Origin: Streptomyces sp. NBC_00335
GTDB taxonomy: Bacteria; Actinomycetota; Actinomycetes; Streptomycetales; Streptomycetaceae
Length of the DNA stretch: 64,000 bases
NCBI RefSeq assembly: GCF_036127095.1
Contig: NZ_CP108006.1
Span: 1-64,000, forward strand
Direction: 5' to 3'
Under the pieces are notes generated by a model. The model saw only the letters and a program-made list of their open reading frames with translations. It was not told where the DNA came from and did no database searches. The number at the start of each line of letters is the position of its first letter. The first letter of the stretch is position 1. This document shows, one piece after another, positions 36,055 to 44,108 of this stretch. A program made the translations under genes and the position numbers.

Positions 36055-36128
36055 CGCGGGGTGGAGCAGTTCGGTAGCTCGCTGGGCTCATAATCCAGAG
36101 GTCGCAGGTTCAAATCCTGTCCCCGCTA
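36055..36128 (+). tRNA. tRNA-Met(CAT), initiator-like variant
   Basis: A 74-base cloverleaf: acceptor CGCGGGG with 3' strand CCCCGCT, so position 1-72 is a C-U mismatch as in initiators; D arm GAGCAGTTCGGTAGCTC; anticodon arm CTGGG-CTCATAA-TCCAG; T arm GCAGG-TTCAAAT-CCTGT. The anticodon CAT, unpaired 1-72 and the GGG run at 29-31 identify an initiator tRNA. The partner of G31 is U39, giving a G-U wobble in place of the usual third G-C pair. CCA is not encoded (ACT follows). A TAGAGT box at 36037 is a possible -10 element. Confidence 0.85.
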
Positions 36129-36133
36129 CTGAA

Positions 36134-36171
36134 CAGAAGGGCCCGGATCCACAAGGATCCGGGCCCTTCTG
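36134..36171 (+). terminator. 17-bp terminator after tRNA
   Basis: CAGAAGGGCCCGGATCC and its perfect complement around a 4-nt ACAA loop, five bases after the tRNA. A strong intrinsic terminator, expected for a monocistronic tRNA gene. Confidence 0.8.
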
Positions 36172-36378
36172 CCGTACCCGGGAATGCGGCGGACGTCGCG
36201 GCACCCTGCCACGTGGCCCTCCCCCGCCGGTGTACAGCGGCTCGCCACCAAACCGGTGCATCCGAAGGGCTGCCGCGAGGCGAAGGGTGAGCGGGCGGCT
36301 CGCGGGCGCTCCCCCGCTGCGGGGGACGTCGGCCGGGCTCGGGTGATCCGCTGGACTTGGATGGGGAGGCGGGCTGTC

Positions 36379-36765
36379 ATGGCCGGAGCGGGGATCGTGC
36401 AGGATCCGTACGGAGAACTCGGTCATGCTCTGCCGCTGGACCGGGAGGTGCACTTCCGGCTCGCGGCCCAGGTTCTTGCCTGGAATTCCGAGACGGCTCC
36501 CCCGCCGGCAGACATCGACCTGGCCGCACTCGAACTGACGGGCCACGCCAGGGTCGTCCTGGACGAGCTGGAAGCCCGGCTCGCCGGTCTGCCGGGCGGC
36601 TCCGTACTCCGGGAACTGACGGCACACGCCCTCGCGGATGCGGGACGGCGCCTGGCGGTGACGTCCTCCGGGCTCGGCACCCTGGCCTACGCGCAGGCCA
36701 GGGCCCGCCTCGTCAGGGGCCTCCACGGCTCCCTCGACCGCCTGGAGCCGACTCCCCGGATGTAG
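36379..36765 (+). CDS. DUF6415-like hypothetical protein
   Basis: 128 residues from ATG 36379; ATG 36361 is possible. Helical soluble protein with two blocks, LELTGHARVVLDELEARLAG and YAQARARLVRGLHGSLDRLE, resembling the DUF6415 proteins often found near Streptomyces natural-product and mobile-element genes. That assignment is tentative. Stands alone after the tRNA terminator. Confidence 0.5.
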   Translation: MAGAGIVQDPYGELGHALPLDREVHFRLAAQVLAWNSETAPPPADIDLAALELTGHARVVLDELEARLAGLPGGSVLRELTAHALADAGRRLAVTSSGLGTLAYAQARARLVRGLHGSLDRLEPTPRM

Positions 36766-36817
36766 CAGGCGGGCGATGCGGGAGCGTGGCAGCGCAGTCG
36801 GCGGGGAGCGGCCACGC

Positions 36818-37711
36818 CTACTGGTAGGAGGGGTTGTCCCAGGGGCCGATGCTGCGGGAGCGGACCGGTTCCACGAAGCGCGGCGGGACGCTGTGCGGGT
36901 GGTCGGGGCCCCAGTTGGTGGCATCGCCCTCCATGACGACGCGGGCGTCGGAGGTGTACCAGTCCACGAGATCGCTGTCGGAGCGCACGATCCACGTACA
37001 GCCCAGCCGCTCGTCGGCGGTGAAGTCGCCGTGCCGGATGAGGGCGGGGCGCCAGAAGTAGGTTCCGGGCCACATCTTGCCGTAGTTGTAGTCGAAGGCG
37101 CCGTCGAGGCAGTAGGCCTCTTCCGTGCACGGGTGGTGGGCCAGCGGCTCCTCGCGCCAGCCCGGCTTGGCCTTGATCAGTCGGCTGTAGAAGCCTGACT
37201 TCGCGTCGCGGGCCAGCATTTTGATGTAGAGGCCGGGGACCGGTGTGCCGCCGAGATCGAAGCGCATGGGGCTGCCGTCGCGCACGTCGATCCAGGGCAT
37301 GTCGGAGGTCTGCAGGACGATCAGCTTCTGGTCGGGGCGCAGGCCGGCCCGGTCGGCGTCCGCGAGGTCGAAGCGCCAGTCGCCGTACTCGCGGAACAGC
37401 AGGATCTCGGTGCCGGCCTCGGCGGTGACACGAGGGGTGTGGACTCCGGCCGGAGCCATCCAGAATCCCTCGGGGCCGAGCACCGTCTCCCCGACGGTCA
37501 CGCGGCCCGAGAGGACGTACCACTCGGTGGCCGCGTGGTGGACTCCGGCCGGGCGCGACCAGTCGGTGGTGAAGCGGACCTTCAGCGAGGCCGAGCCGTC
37601 CTCCTCGTCGTAGCTGAGGTTGCGCTGGCGGGCAGCGCCCTCCGCGTGTTCGAACTCGCCTGCGTGCCAGATCAGATCTCGCTCGTCCACCAGTTCCACG
37701 TGCGGTCGCAT
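36818..37711 (-). CDS. DUF4437-like double cupin protein
   Basis: 297 residues, two cupin-type barrels. First: VRFTTDWSRPAGVHHAATEW, YVLSGRVTVGETVLGPEGFW. Second: KPGWREEPLAHHPCTEEAYC, GTYFWRPALIRHGDFTADE. Metal-binding His/Glu residues are present in both, though the motif spacing is not canonical. Likely a metal-dependent enzyme or a ChrR-like sensor; the reaction is unknown. Divergent from a TetR gene with direct repeats between them, so probably under its control. Confidence 0.7.
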   Translation of the reverse strand: MRPHVELVDERDLIWHAGEFEHAEGAARQRNLSYDEEDGSASLKVRFTTDWSRPAGVHHAATEWYVLSGRVTVGETVLGPEGFWMAPAGVHTPRVTAEAGTEILLFREYGDWRFDLADADRAGLRPDQKLIVLQTSDMPWIDVRDGSPMRFDLGGTPVPGLYIKMLARDAKSGFYSRLIKAKPGWREEPLAHHPCTEEAYCLDGAFDYNYGKMWPGTYFWRPALIRHGDFTADERLGCTWIVRSDSDLVDWYTSDARVVMEGDATNWGPDHPHSVPPRFVEPVRSRSIGPWDNPSYQ

Positions 37712-37745
37712 GAGGGCTCCTCCCCACTCCGATTTCCGGTACGGA

Positions 37746-37786
37746 ATGTAGCGTTAAATAAAAGCCGATACAAGATGTACCGTTAA
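37746..37786. promoter_or_regulatory. Direct-repeat operator, cupin/TetR promoter
   Basis: ATGTAGCGTTAA (37746-37757) and ATGTACCGTTAA (37775-37786) are 11 of 12 identical, 29 bases apart, in the 79-base gap between the divergent cupin and tetR genes. The local AT content is much higher than around it. The second copy ends 4 bases before the TetR start codon, consistent with autoregulation. Confidence 0.5.
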
Positions 37787-37790
37787 CCAG

Positions 37791-38348
37791 GTGACCCAAC
37801 CCGGCCGTCCCGCGGGACCGACCTCCGAGACCGCGACCGTGGTCCTGACAGCCGCTCTGGAGCTGCTGCTCACCGAGGGCGCGGCAGCACTCTCCGCGCA
37901 ACGGCTGCACTCCGTGACGGGCGTCTCGCGCTCGACGATCTACCGGCACTGGCCCACGCCGCACGCCGTGCTCGCGGCGCTGATCGAGGTCGCACCGCGC
38001 CCTGCCGTCTCCCTCACGGGAGAGGCCCGCGCCGACCTGCACGCCGAGGTGGACGCACTGTGCGACCGGCTTCGTGACCGGCCGGTCGGCGGCTTCCTCC
38101 ACGCCATCGTCGCGGCGGCGGCCTGGGACTCCACGATGGCCGAGTTGCGGCGCCGGTACGTGGAAGACCTTCTGTCGCCCTTCCATGCGGCCGCTTCCTC
38201 CGCCGGTCTGACCGGTGGAGCACGCGAGGACGCGGTCTCCGCGATCGTTTCGCCGCTCTTGCTCGACGCTCTGCTCCTGGACCGGCCTGCGGCGCGCGAG
38301 CGCGCGCACCGGACGGTCGACGCGCTCCTGACCCGAATCCCCTCGTAG
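37791..38348 (+). CDS. TetR-family regulator
   Basis: 185 residues, GTG 37791. Helix-turn-helix in the first 55 residues (AALELLLTEGAAALSAQRLH, then TGVSRSTIYRHWPTPHAVL), followed by a helical ligand-binding domain. Likely represses the divergent cupin gene and itself through the repeats at 37746-37786. Confidence 0.85.
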   Translation: MTQPGRPAGPTSETATVVLTAALELLLTEGAAALSAQRLHSVTGVSRSTIYRHWPTPHAVLAALIEVAPRPAVSLTGEARADLHAEVDALCDRLRDRPVGGFLHAIVAAAAWDSTMAELRRRYVEDLLSPFHAAASSAGLTGGAREDAVSAIVSPLLLDALLLDRPAARERAHRTVDALLTRIPS

Positions 38349-38519
38349 GCCGGAGCCGCGCTCTGGGCGCTGCGGGCCGTTCGCCGGCGGAGAACTCCTC
38401 ACCGCCAGCGCCTCCACCTGGACAGATGTCGTAGCCGGCCCGGCTCCCACCTCGGATACCGTGTTCCCCTACGGGGTGCCATAACGGATGTGACGCCCCC
38501 ACCCGGAGGTAGTCAGCGT

Positions 38520-38909
38520 ATGAGTTCCAAGCGCAGCAAGAATCCAGCCCTGCCCGTACTTGACGACGCATTCCGACTCGCGTCGGTCAAGGACGCCGAA
38601 GAGTCGGCCCGTGACTTGGCCGCGCGGCTGGCCACCACCGAGCTGCGTCGCGCCTCCCACCCGGGCCGGGTCACCTGGGACCCCACCGACCAGGCCGAGC
38701 CCGTACCGGTCCCGCCGACCGTGGTCGACGGTGACGGGGACCTGTGGCTGCGGGACCGGGGCACCGGCACCTGGACCATGCCCGAGTTCAACCCGAAGGA
38801 CTTCCCGGACCGCTGTGGCGAGGTTCTGACGTGGACCCAGCTTGCCCGCGAGTTCGGCCCGCTGACCGCACTGGCCGACGACCGCCGCATCGGCGGCGGC
38901 CGGCGCTGA
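38520..38909 (+). CDS. Hypothetical protein, 129 aa
   Basis: ATG 38520 with GGAGG about 10 bases upstream. Starts with a basic patch (SSKRSKNPALP) and continues acidic and Trp/Pro-rich (LWLRDRGTGTWTMPEFNPKD). Small soluble protein of a kind common in Streptomyces; family and role unknown. A minus-strand frame over the same bases is not protein-like. Confidence 0.6.
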   Translation: MSSKRSKNPALPVLDDAFRLASVKDAEESARDLAARLATTELRRASHPGRVTWDPTDQAEPVPVPPTVVDGDGDLWLRDRGTGTWTMPEFNPKDFPDRCGEVLTWTQLAREFGPLTALADDRRIGGGRR

Positions 38910-38910
38910 C

Positions 38911-39230
38911 CGCGCAGCCTTCTGCGCGACCGCGCCCCTGAAGCGCCCGTTACGGGTGGCTGGGAGCTCCAGCTCACCGCCGAGCTCGACGACGGCGGCG
39001 AGCAGGTGAGCTTGGTGGTGGCGTGCGACGGCCTCGAGCAGCGTGGTGCGGGCCTGGCGCCACCCGATGTCCTCGGCGAGGACGTCTTCGTCCGGGTCCT
39101 CGAGGGCCTCACGCCGCGGAGCGGCCGCAGCGTCGAAAGCGGCCAGGGCGGCGTGCAGCTCGGCGTCGAGAGCGGCGGCCGAACGCAACGGGGCGCTGAT
39201 GAGGATGCGTGAAAATGGCTGGGCCCGCGC
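38911..39230 (-). pseudogene. Possible truncated minus-strand gene
   Basis: Protein-like helical sequence on the minus strand (LDAELHAALAAFDAAAAPRR, then DVLAEDIGWRQARTTLLEAV and HLLAAVVELGGELELP) begins near 39230 without a clear start. After about residue 110 it turns into the antisense of the 38520-38909 gene. Suggests a gene whose 3' part was replaced. Not recognised. Confidence 0.3.
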
Positions 39231-39273
39231 TTCCGTGACGGCTACGCCGATCCAGCGCGACGGGGCGGTTGGA

Positions 39274-39309
39274 CCTCCCGGTGGCACGTCCACACGTGCC
39301 ACCGGGAGG
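39274..39309. terminator. 16-bp hairpin
   Basis: CCTCCCGGTGGCACGT and its perfect complement around a CCAC loop. It follows the minus-strand stop at 39313-39315, so it probably terminated that reading frame. Confidence 0.6.
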
Positions 39310-39312
39310 GGC

Positions 39313-39436
39313 TCACCTTCGGGTGACAGCCACCAGCAGCCCGGTGACGGTGGTCATGAGCACCATCACGGCGAGGGCTCCGGTGACCGCAACGGACCAG
39401 GCGGGGCGGTGACGGAGCAGGACCAGGGCGGGCTGT
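39313..39436 (-). pseudogene. Membrane-helix gene remnant
   Basis: The minus strand reads LRHRPAWSVAVTGALAVMVL followed by MTTVTGLLVAVTRR and a stop, a clear membrane helix with basic ends. A strong hairpin follows the stop. No start codon can be placed upstream, so this looks like the 3' end of a lost gene, perhaps of an integrative element. Confidence 0.4.
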
Positions 39437-39556
39437 GGTTGTGCAGCGCAGTTGGCCCTTGGCCTCGCAGTGGGCTACTGAGCGTTCCGGCTTGTCCCGC
39501 AGCCGTGCGTGGTACCTGGGCGGTCCGCTGTCGGTGGTTCCCCGTACGGTCTGCTC

Positions 39557-40243
39557 ATGGTCGATCAGCAGTGGAATGGTGTCCGTCAGCGTGTGGTCGC
39601 GTTGGGTGAACTGTCGCCGAGCGGCGAGGTGTTCGGCTCGCACGGGCACCGGTGGGTCCTGGAAGACCCGCTGACCGATGACGGGCTCGCCGACCTCGAA
39701 GCGCAGGTAGGTGTGCGGTTGCCGGATGACTACCGGAGCTTCCTCACCTGCGTGGGCGCCGGCGGCGCGGGTCCGGCATACGGCCTTTTCCCCGTTCGGC
39801 GCGTGCAGGGCCGCTGGCGCTGGGAAGGGGACGGCGCCGAGCTGGCCGACTTGGCCATGCTCGACCGGCCGTTTCCTGAACACGGCCCGGACCCCGAAGC
39901 CCTCGACGCGCTTCTCGCCGTCCGTCCAGAAGAGGAGGACTTCGAGGTCGAGGACTTCGACGACGCCATCGAGGCGTGGGACGAACGCTGGGAATCTCTG
40001 ATGTTCGCCCCCGAGCGCACCGCCGGCGCCATCGTGATCTCTCACCTCGGCTGCGCCCAGCGGGAGTGGCTGATCATCAGCGGCGCCCACCGCGGCACCG
40101 TCTGGTCCGACCTCCGGGCAGACGACGTAGACCTCGTCCCGCTCCTCGACCGGGCCGGGAAGCCGGTCACCTTCGCTCGCTGGTACACCGACTGGCTGCA
40201 GGAGGCGGAGCTCACCGCACACCAACCGGCTCCGAACGCCTGA
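39557..40243 (+). CDS. SMI1/KNR4 (SUKH) family protein
   Basis: 228 residues from ATG 39557. The SUKH core is visible: LTDDGLADLEAQVGVRLPDD followed by YRSFLTCVGAGGAGPAYGLF, and a later strand GAIVISHLGCAQREWLIISG. SUKH proteins are mainly immunity proteins to polymorphic toxins, or regulatory scaffolds. No toxin gene is adjacent. Its start region is copied in front of the next SUKH gene. Confidence 0.8.
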   Translation: MVDQQWNGVRQRVVALGELSPSGEVFGSHGHRWVLEDPLTDDGLADLEAQVGVRLPDDYRSFLTCVGAGGAGPAYGLFPVRRVQGRWRWEGDGAELADLAMLDRPFPEHGPDPEALDALLAVRPEEEDFEVEDFDDAIEAWDERWESLMFAPERTAGAIVISHLGCAQREWLIISGAHRGTVWSDLRADDVDLVPLLDRAGKPVTFARWYTDWLQEAELTAHQPAPNA

Positions 40244-40416
40244 CGCAGAATGGCGGGCAGGACACTTCAACGTCGACACGATGAGTGCTGTAGCTGGCCT
40301 TGAGCGCCGTGGTTGGCCCGACGTATGCACGTACCGTTCGGTCATGCTCAGTGGCCTGCCCGCGGCACGTGGGACCTGTGCGTTCTGATGTCAGCGGCCC
40401 CGCGTACGGTCTGCGC

Positions 40417-41817
40417 ATGGTTGATCAGAGGCTCTCCACTGCATCGATAGGCGACTTCGCGACCTGGGAGCCGGTGCTGCGGCTCCTTCTGGCCGAACAA
40501 GCGCGGGGGCAGGTTGCCAGGCCCGTTCGAGTGGCCGGGCGCATAGGGCGAGGGGGCTGGAGTCTGGCTCTGACGCGACGGATGCCGCCGCCCGGCCGGG
40601 CCGCTCAGGTAGAGGACATGCGGGAGGAACTCGACGCGGTGGAGCGGGTGCAGGACGCGCTTGCGGCCGCTGGAGTCGACGACGTCTCGTTCACGGCGGA
40701 GATACACCCGACCGGGAAGACCGTGCTCCGCCTGCTGGGTCCCAGCCCCGCCGTCGAACCCGGCATAGGTACCCCGCACCCGGGGGCGCTCATCCTGGTC
40801 GATGGCGCTCTCCCCGAGCCCTGGCGCCGCCTCCCCGAACCGGCTCCCGGGGCAGCGCCGGCCCCTTCGGCGGACCTGGAGTTGCTGGAGCGGACACTGC
40901 GTGAACGCTTGCCGCACGCCATCGGCGCGACGGAGGAAGAGATCTCCGCCGCCGAATCGCGCCTGGGCGTCACGCTCCCCGACGAGCTCAAGGCCCTCTA
41001 CCGGGTGACGCGGGCACGGTGGGAGGACCTGGGTGACGACTACGAAGCAGCGATGAGGGAGTGCGAAGCGGTCGGATGCGAACTGTTCGATCTCGACGGC
41101 TTGTACGTCGCCGACGCGGCGTCGCGTGACTGTCGCTGGGAGTTCGCGGCGACGAAGGCCGTCGTCACTCGGCCCGACGCCATGGTGCAGGGCCTCGTCG
41201 GCTCACCCGGCTGGATCGCCTTCGGCGACAACGGGGGCGGAGACCGGCTGGCCGTCGATCTGACGCCCGGCCCCCGCGGACACACGGGCCAGGTCATCAT
41301 GCTCTCCCACGAGGAAAGCATCGGCGCCGAACTCGTTGCCCACTCCCTCACCGACCTGGTGCTGGGCAGACTCGGCGCGGAGCCCAGACCCCGAGAGGAG
41401 CGGCCACCTGCCGTTGCCAGGGTCAACATCGCAAGCCTGACCAGCATCCAGGCCGCCGCGCACCCCGGCCTGGAGGCCCTGTCCATAGGCGTGTGGGACG
41501 GTGCGCCGCTCAGTCTCGCCCTCGTCGCCCGGCTACCCCGCCTGCGCACCCTGACCGCTTACCCCGGCACCCTGGCCGACCCGTTGGAGATCGCCGAGCT
41601 CACGGAGCTGGAGTTCCTGGAGCTCGGCCCGGAGGAGTGGAGGGTTCTCTTGGACGCCGGAGCAGTACCGCGCAGCCTGTCGGCCGCAGCCATCGAGGTG
41701 CACGGCGACCGGGACCCCCTGCCGATCGTGGCCATCGCCAACGAGATCCTGGCCCTTTGGGACCGGCCCCAGATCATCCAGACCGTCCTCGAAGGAGATC
41801 TCGGACCGCTGGCGTAG
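40417..41817 (+). CDS. Large SUKH-domain protein
   Basis: 466 residues from ATG 40417. N-terminal ~150 residues are unassigned. A SUKH domain spans about 170-320 (IGATEEEISAAESRLGVTLP, DELKALYRVTRARWEDLGDD, GWIAFGDNGGGDRLAVDLTP). The C-terminal ~130 residues look like leucine-rich-repeat-like scaffolding (LVARLPRLRTLTAYPGTLAD, then LEFLELGPEEWRVLLDAGAV). The 26 bases around its start match those of the preceding SUKH gene except for two. Likely immunity or scaffold function. Confidence 0.8.
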   Translation: MVDQRLSTASIGDFATWEPVLRLLLAEQARGQVARPVRVAGRIGRGGWSLALTRRMPPPGRAAQVEDMREELDAVERVQDALAAAGVDDVSFTAEIHPTGKTVLRLLGPSPAVEPGIGTPHPGALILVDGALPEPWRRLPEPAPGAAPAPSADLELLERTLRERLPHAIGATEEEISAAESRLGVTLPDELKALYRVTRARWEDLGDDYEAAMRECEAVGCELFDLDGLYVADAASRDCRWEFAATKAVVTRPDAMVQGLVGSPGWIAFGDNGGGDRLAVDLTPGPRGHTGQVIMLSHEESIGAELVAHSLTDLVLGRLGAEPRPREERPPAVARVNIASLTSIQAAAHPGLEALSIGVWDGAPLSLALVARLPRLRTLTAYPGTLADPLEIAELTELEFLELGPEEWRVLLDAGAVPRSLSAAAIEVHGDRDPLPIVAIANEILALWDRPQIIQTVLEGDLGPLA

Positions 41818-42022
41818 CCAGGAGGGCGAGCGACCGGTCGCGAGGACGTACCGCCTCGGTTCGGTCAGGCCAGCCACTTGTTCCCCGTAGGTCCGGCGCC
41901 GGTACTGGCTCTGATCGCAGCAGACAGCCGGACGTCGGTTGCACCGGGCCGCTGCTGCCCCGTGTGTGATGCGTCGCCTGTTCGCCGGTCGGCGGCTTTC
42001 GCCCGCACGGGCCAACCCGAGT

Positions 42023-42060
42023 CGGTGCCCGCCCCCGGTCGGTGCTGGGGGCGGGCACCG
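42023..42060. terminator. 14-bp terminator hairpin
   Basis: CGGTGCCCGCCCCC/GGGGGCGGGCACCG with a 10-nt loop, 12 bases beyond the stop of the minus-strand hydrolase gene. It may also stop transcripts from the SUKH genes. Confidence 0.7.
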
Positions 42061-42071
42061 GCGGGAGGGGC

Positions 42072-43091
42072 TCAGGATCCGCTGAGGGTCTGGATGGCGC
42101 CGGCCGTGCGAAGGGATTCGTAGCGGCTGCCGCCGGGGCGGTGGGTGGCGGTGACCGTGCCGGTCACGTCGTCGGTGGCCCAGGTGGTGGCGAACTCCTG
42201 CAGTACGGCGACGTTGGCGTCCTGGGGAGTTCCGTTGAGCACGGTGCAGAGCGCGTCGGTGCTGGCACCCTCGGCGTCGCAGTGCGAGCCGGTGGTGAGT
42301 CTGATGCCGAGGAAGTCCCGGTGGACGTCGGTGGTCAGCTCGACGGTGCCGGAGGCCTGGCCGTTCGCGGTGTACGGCGGCGAGGAGATGGCGTGGATGG
42401 GCAGGCTCGTGGTGTTCAGGCCGTTGAAGGCCCTGGCCATGTTGAGCCCGACGAAGGAGTTGACGGGGTCGAGGAGTACGAGTCCGGAGAGGCGGGCGAA
42501 CGCCGTGGGGTACTCGGTGCGGAGGCGGTTGGCGACGTAGCTGACGGCTTCTCCCCCGGCGGAGTGGCCGGAGAAGAGGAACTTGGCCGGCATCTGGAGG
42601 CCGGGACGCCCCGCCTTCGCCGCGGCGTCGGCGAAGCTGCGGCCGAACTTGTCGTTCGGGTCGGCGGCCTTTCCGAAGAGGTCGGCCACGTTGTTGAGGA
42701 AGTCGGTGTTGTTTCCGATGTTGGAGACGGTGCAGCCGAAGGTGTCGGCGGAGGGGAGGTTCGGGGCGAAGACCACGAAGCCGGCGGCGGCGTAGCGGCG
42801 GGCCGCGTCTTCGAGGTGGCCCTTGTTGCGGCTGAAGCCGTGTTGCAGCCAGACGGTCCCCTTGGGGGCGCCGGCGGGGAAGTACCAGTCGCCGGCGCGC
42901 TTGTAGACCAGGAAGGCGCAGCGGACGTCGACGGTGTTGGAGACCTTCACGACTCCGGCGGGCGCCTGCTCGGCGGCGGGGGCGGGCGAGACCGCGGCCA
43001 GGGTCGCGGCGGTGGCCAGGGCCGCGGCGAGAAGGGGTCGGGGGAAGAGGGGGCGGGGGAAGTGCGTTCGTCTGCGCGAGGTGTCTGCCAT
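42072..43091 (-). CDS. Secreted alpha/beta-hydrolase
   Basis: 339 residues from ATG 43091. Twin-Arg-like start (DTSRRRTHFPRPLF) and a long Ala-rich signal peptide ending near AAEQAPA. Alpha/beta-hydrolase core with oxyanion strand TVWLQHGFSRNKGHL, nucleophile in FLFSGHSAGGEAV, and late Asp/His candidates (LVLLDPVNSFVG; THRPGG). Probably an esterase or lipase-like enzyme outside the cell. A copy of the GAAAC-N15-GAAAC motif lies 69 bases upstream, placing it in the IclR regulon. Confidence 0.8.
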   Translation of the reverse strand: MADTSRRRTHFPRPLFPRPLLAAALATAATLAAVSPAPAAEQAPAGVVKVSNTVDVRCAFLVYKRAGDWYFPAGAPKGTVWLQHGFSRNKGHLEDAARRYAAAGFVVFAPNLPSADTFGCTVSNIGNNTDFLNNVADLFGKAADPNDKFGRSFADAAAKAGRPGLQMPAKFLFSGHSAGGEAVSYVANRLRTEYPTAFARLSGLVLLDPVNSFVGLNMARAFNGLNTTSLPIHAISSPPYTANGQASGTVELTTDVHRDFLGIRLTTGSHCDAEGASTDALCTVLNGTPQDANVAVLQEFATTWATDDVTGTVTATHRPGGSRYESLRTAGAIQTLSGS

Positions 43092-43159
43092 GGGGACTCC
43101 CAGTGAGGGGTGCCGCGTGGGGTCGCGGCTTCGCCTGCCGACCCGGACGGGATCGGCAT

Positions 43160-43184
43160 GTTTCCTCTGACGGAACTTTGTTTC
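43160..43184 (-). promoter_or_regulatory. GAAAC-N15-GAAAC site A
   Basis: On the minus strand: GAAAC, then AAAGTTCCGTCAGAG, then GAAAC. Both end pentamers are exact and the GTTCC core matches the other copies. Located upstream of the secreted hydrolase gene. Inferred operator of the IclR regulator at 61158-61946. Confidence 0.6.
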
Positions 43185-43334
43185 TCCAGCGGCCCCTATT
43201 GGGCCCCAGCGCGGACACCACGTCAAGCAGTGCGGCGCGGATTCTTCAGCACCCCGAATCCCTCCCGGGAACATGCCGGAAGCCCCCGCCACGCGGAGCG
43301 TGGTGACGGGGGTCGGGGTGCGGATCGGCGCAGA

Positions 43335-44006
43335 TCAGCGGGTTGCGCGCGGGGGGCGGAAGCCGGCGAGCACGGGGTGCACGAGCCTCTCGATCGCACG
43401 TCGGCGGGCGGCTCGGGGCCCCCTGCTCGGCGCGACGGGCCCGGCGCCGGCGGGGAAGAAGGGGGCGAGGGCGGTGTACGGCAGGAGCAGGAGCAGGAGG
43501 GTGAGGAGGGCGTCGACGTCGGCGTCGGATCGCAGCTCCCCGGCGGCTACGGCTTCTTCGACGAGAGGGCGTAGTCCGGCGAGGTAGAGGTGCTGGACGG
43601 GTTCGAGTACGGCCTGGCGTACGGCGGGGTCGATCTCCATGTTGGTCGCCGCCGTCACGCCGCGCTCCAGGGGGTGGGTCTCGAAGTAGGCGACCCAGGC
43701 CTCCATGGCGTCGACGAGGTACGTGGGGAAGTCCGGGGCGGCGCCGGAGCCGTCGGCTCGGTAGCCGTCGAGCCAGGGCCGCATCGCTTCGAAGATGCGC
43801 AGCGAGGTCTGTTCGGCGATGTAGGTGAACAGGTCGAGCTTTCCGGCGAAGTACTGGAAGAGCGATCCCTTGGCGACCCCCGCCTGGCGCGCGATGACGT
43901 TGAGGCTGCCCGTCGAGTAGCCGTGGGTGCCGAACTCGTCCATGGCGGCGACCAGGATCCGTTCGCGCCGTTCGGGCGTGAGGTGGGTCCAGGTGGTGGT
44001 GGGCAT
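43335..44006 (-). CDS. TetR-family regulator
   Basis: 223 residues. N-terminal helix-turn-helix (ERILVAAMDEFGTHGYSTGS, then ARQAGVAKGSLFQYFAGKLD); helical effector domain with a Leu-rich stretch near the end. Its promoter contains a perfect 15-bp inverted repeat (44021-44052), so it likely controls itself and possibly the hydantoinase-like gene behind it. Confidence 0.9.
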   Translation of the reverse strand: MPTTTWTHLTPERRERILVAAMDEFGTHGYSTGSLNVIARQAGVAKGSLFQYFAGKLDLFTYIAEQTSLRIFEAMRPWLDGYRADGSGAAPDFPTYLVDAMEAWVAYFETHPLERGVTAATNMEIDPAVRQAVLEPVQHLYLAGLRPLVEEAVAAGELRSDADVDALLTLLLLLLPYTALAPFFPAGAGPVAPSRGPRAARRRAIERLVHPVLAGFRPPRATR

Positions 44007-44020
44007 GCACGCTCCCGACG

Positions 44021-44052
44021 ATGACCGGGCGGTCAGGTGACCGCCCGGTCAT
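44021..44052. promoter_or_regulatory. TetR operator, perfect palindrome
   Basis: ATGACCGGGCGGTCA (44021-44035), GG, then its exact complement (44038-44052). Each half is itself nearly palindromic (TGACCG/CGGTCA), so two dimers could bind. It begins 15 bases upstream of the tetR start codon. Confidence 0.75.
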
Positions 44053-44108
44053 AGCGTCGGGGGCGTGGAGCCGTGCTGTCAACGCAAGGGGCCTGCCTCG
44101 CACTTCGC

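Noticed and set aside
36055..36171. tRNA as attachment site of an integrated element
   Set aside because: No second copy of the tRNA 3' end and no integrase gene were found in the window; the neighbouring DUF6415-like gene and membrane-helix remnant are too weak as support.
38469..39302. Full-length 277-codon minus-strand gene
   Set aside because: Its C-terminal half is the antisense of the plausible 38520-38909 gene; only a truncated N-terminal part looks protein-like and is listed as a possible remnant.
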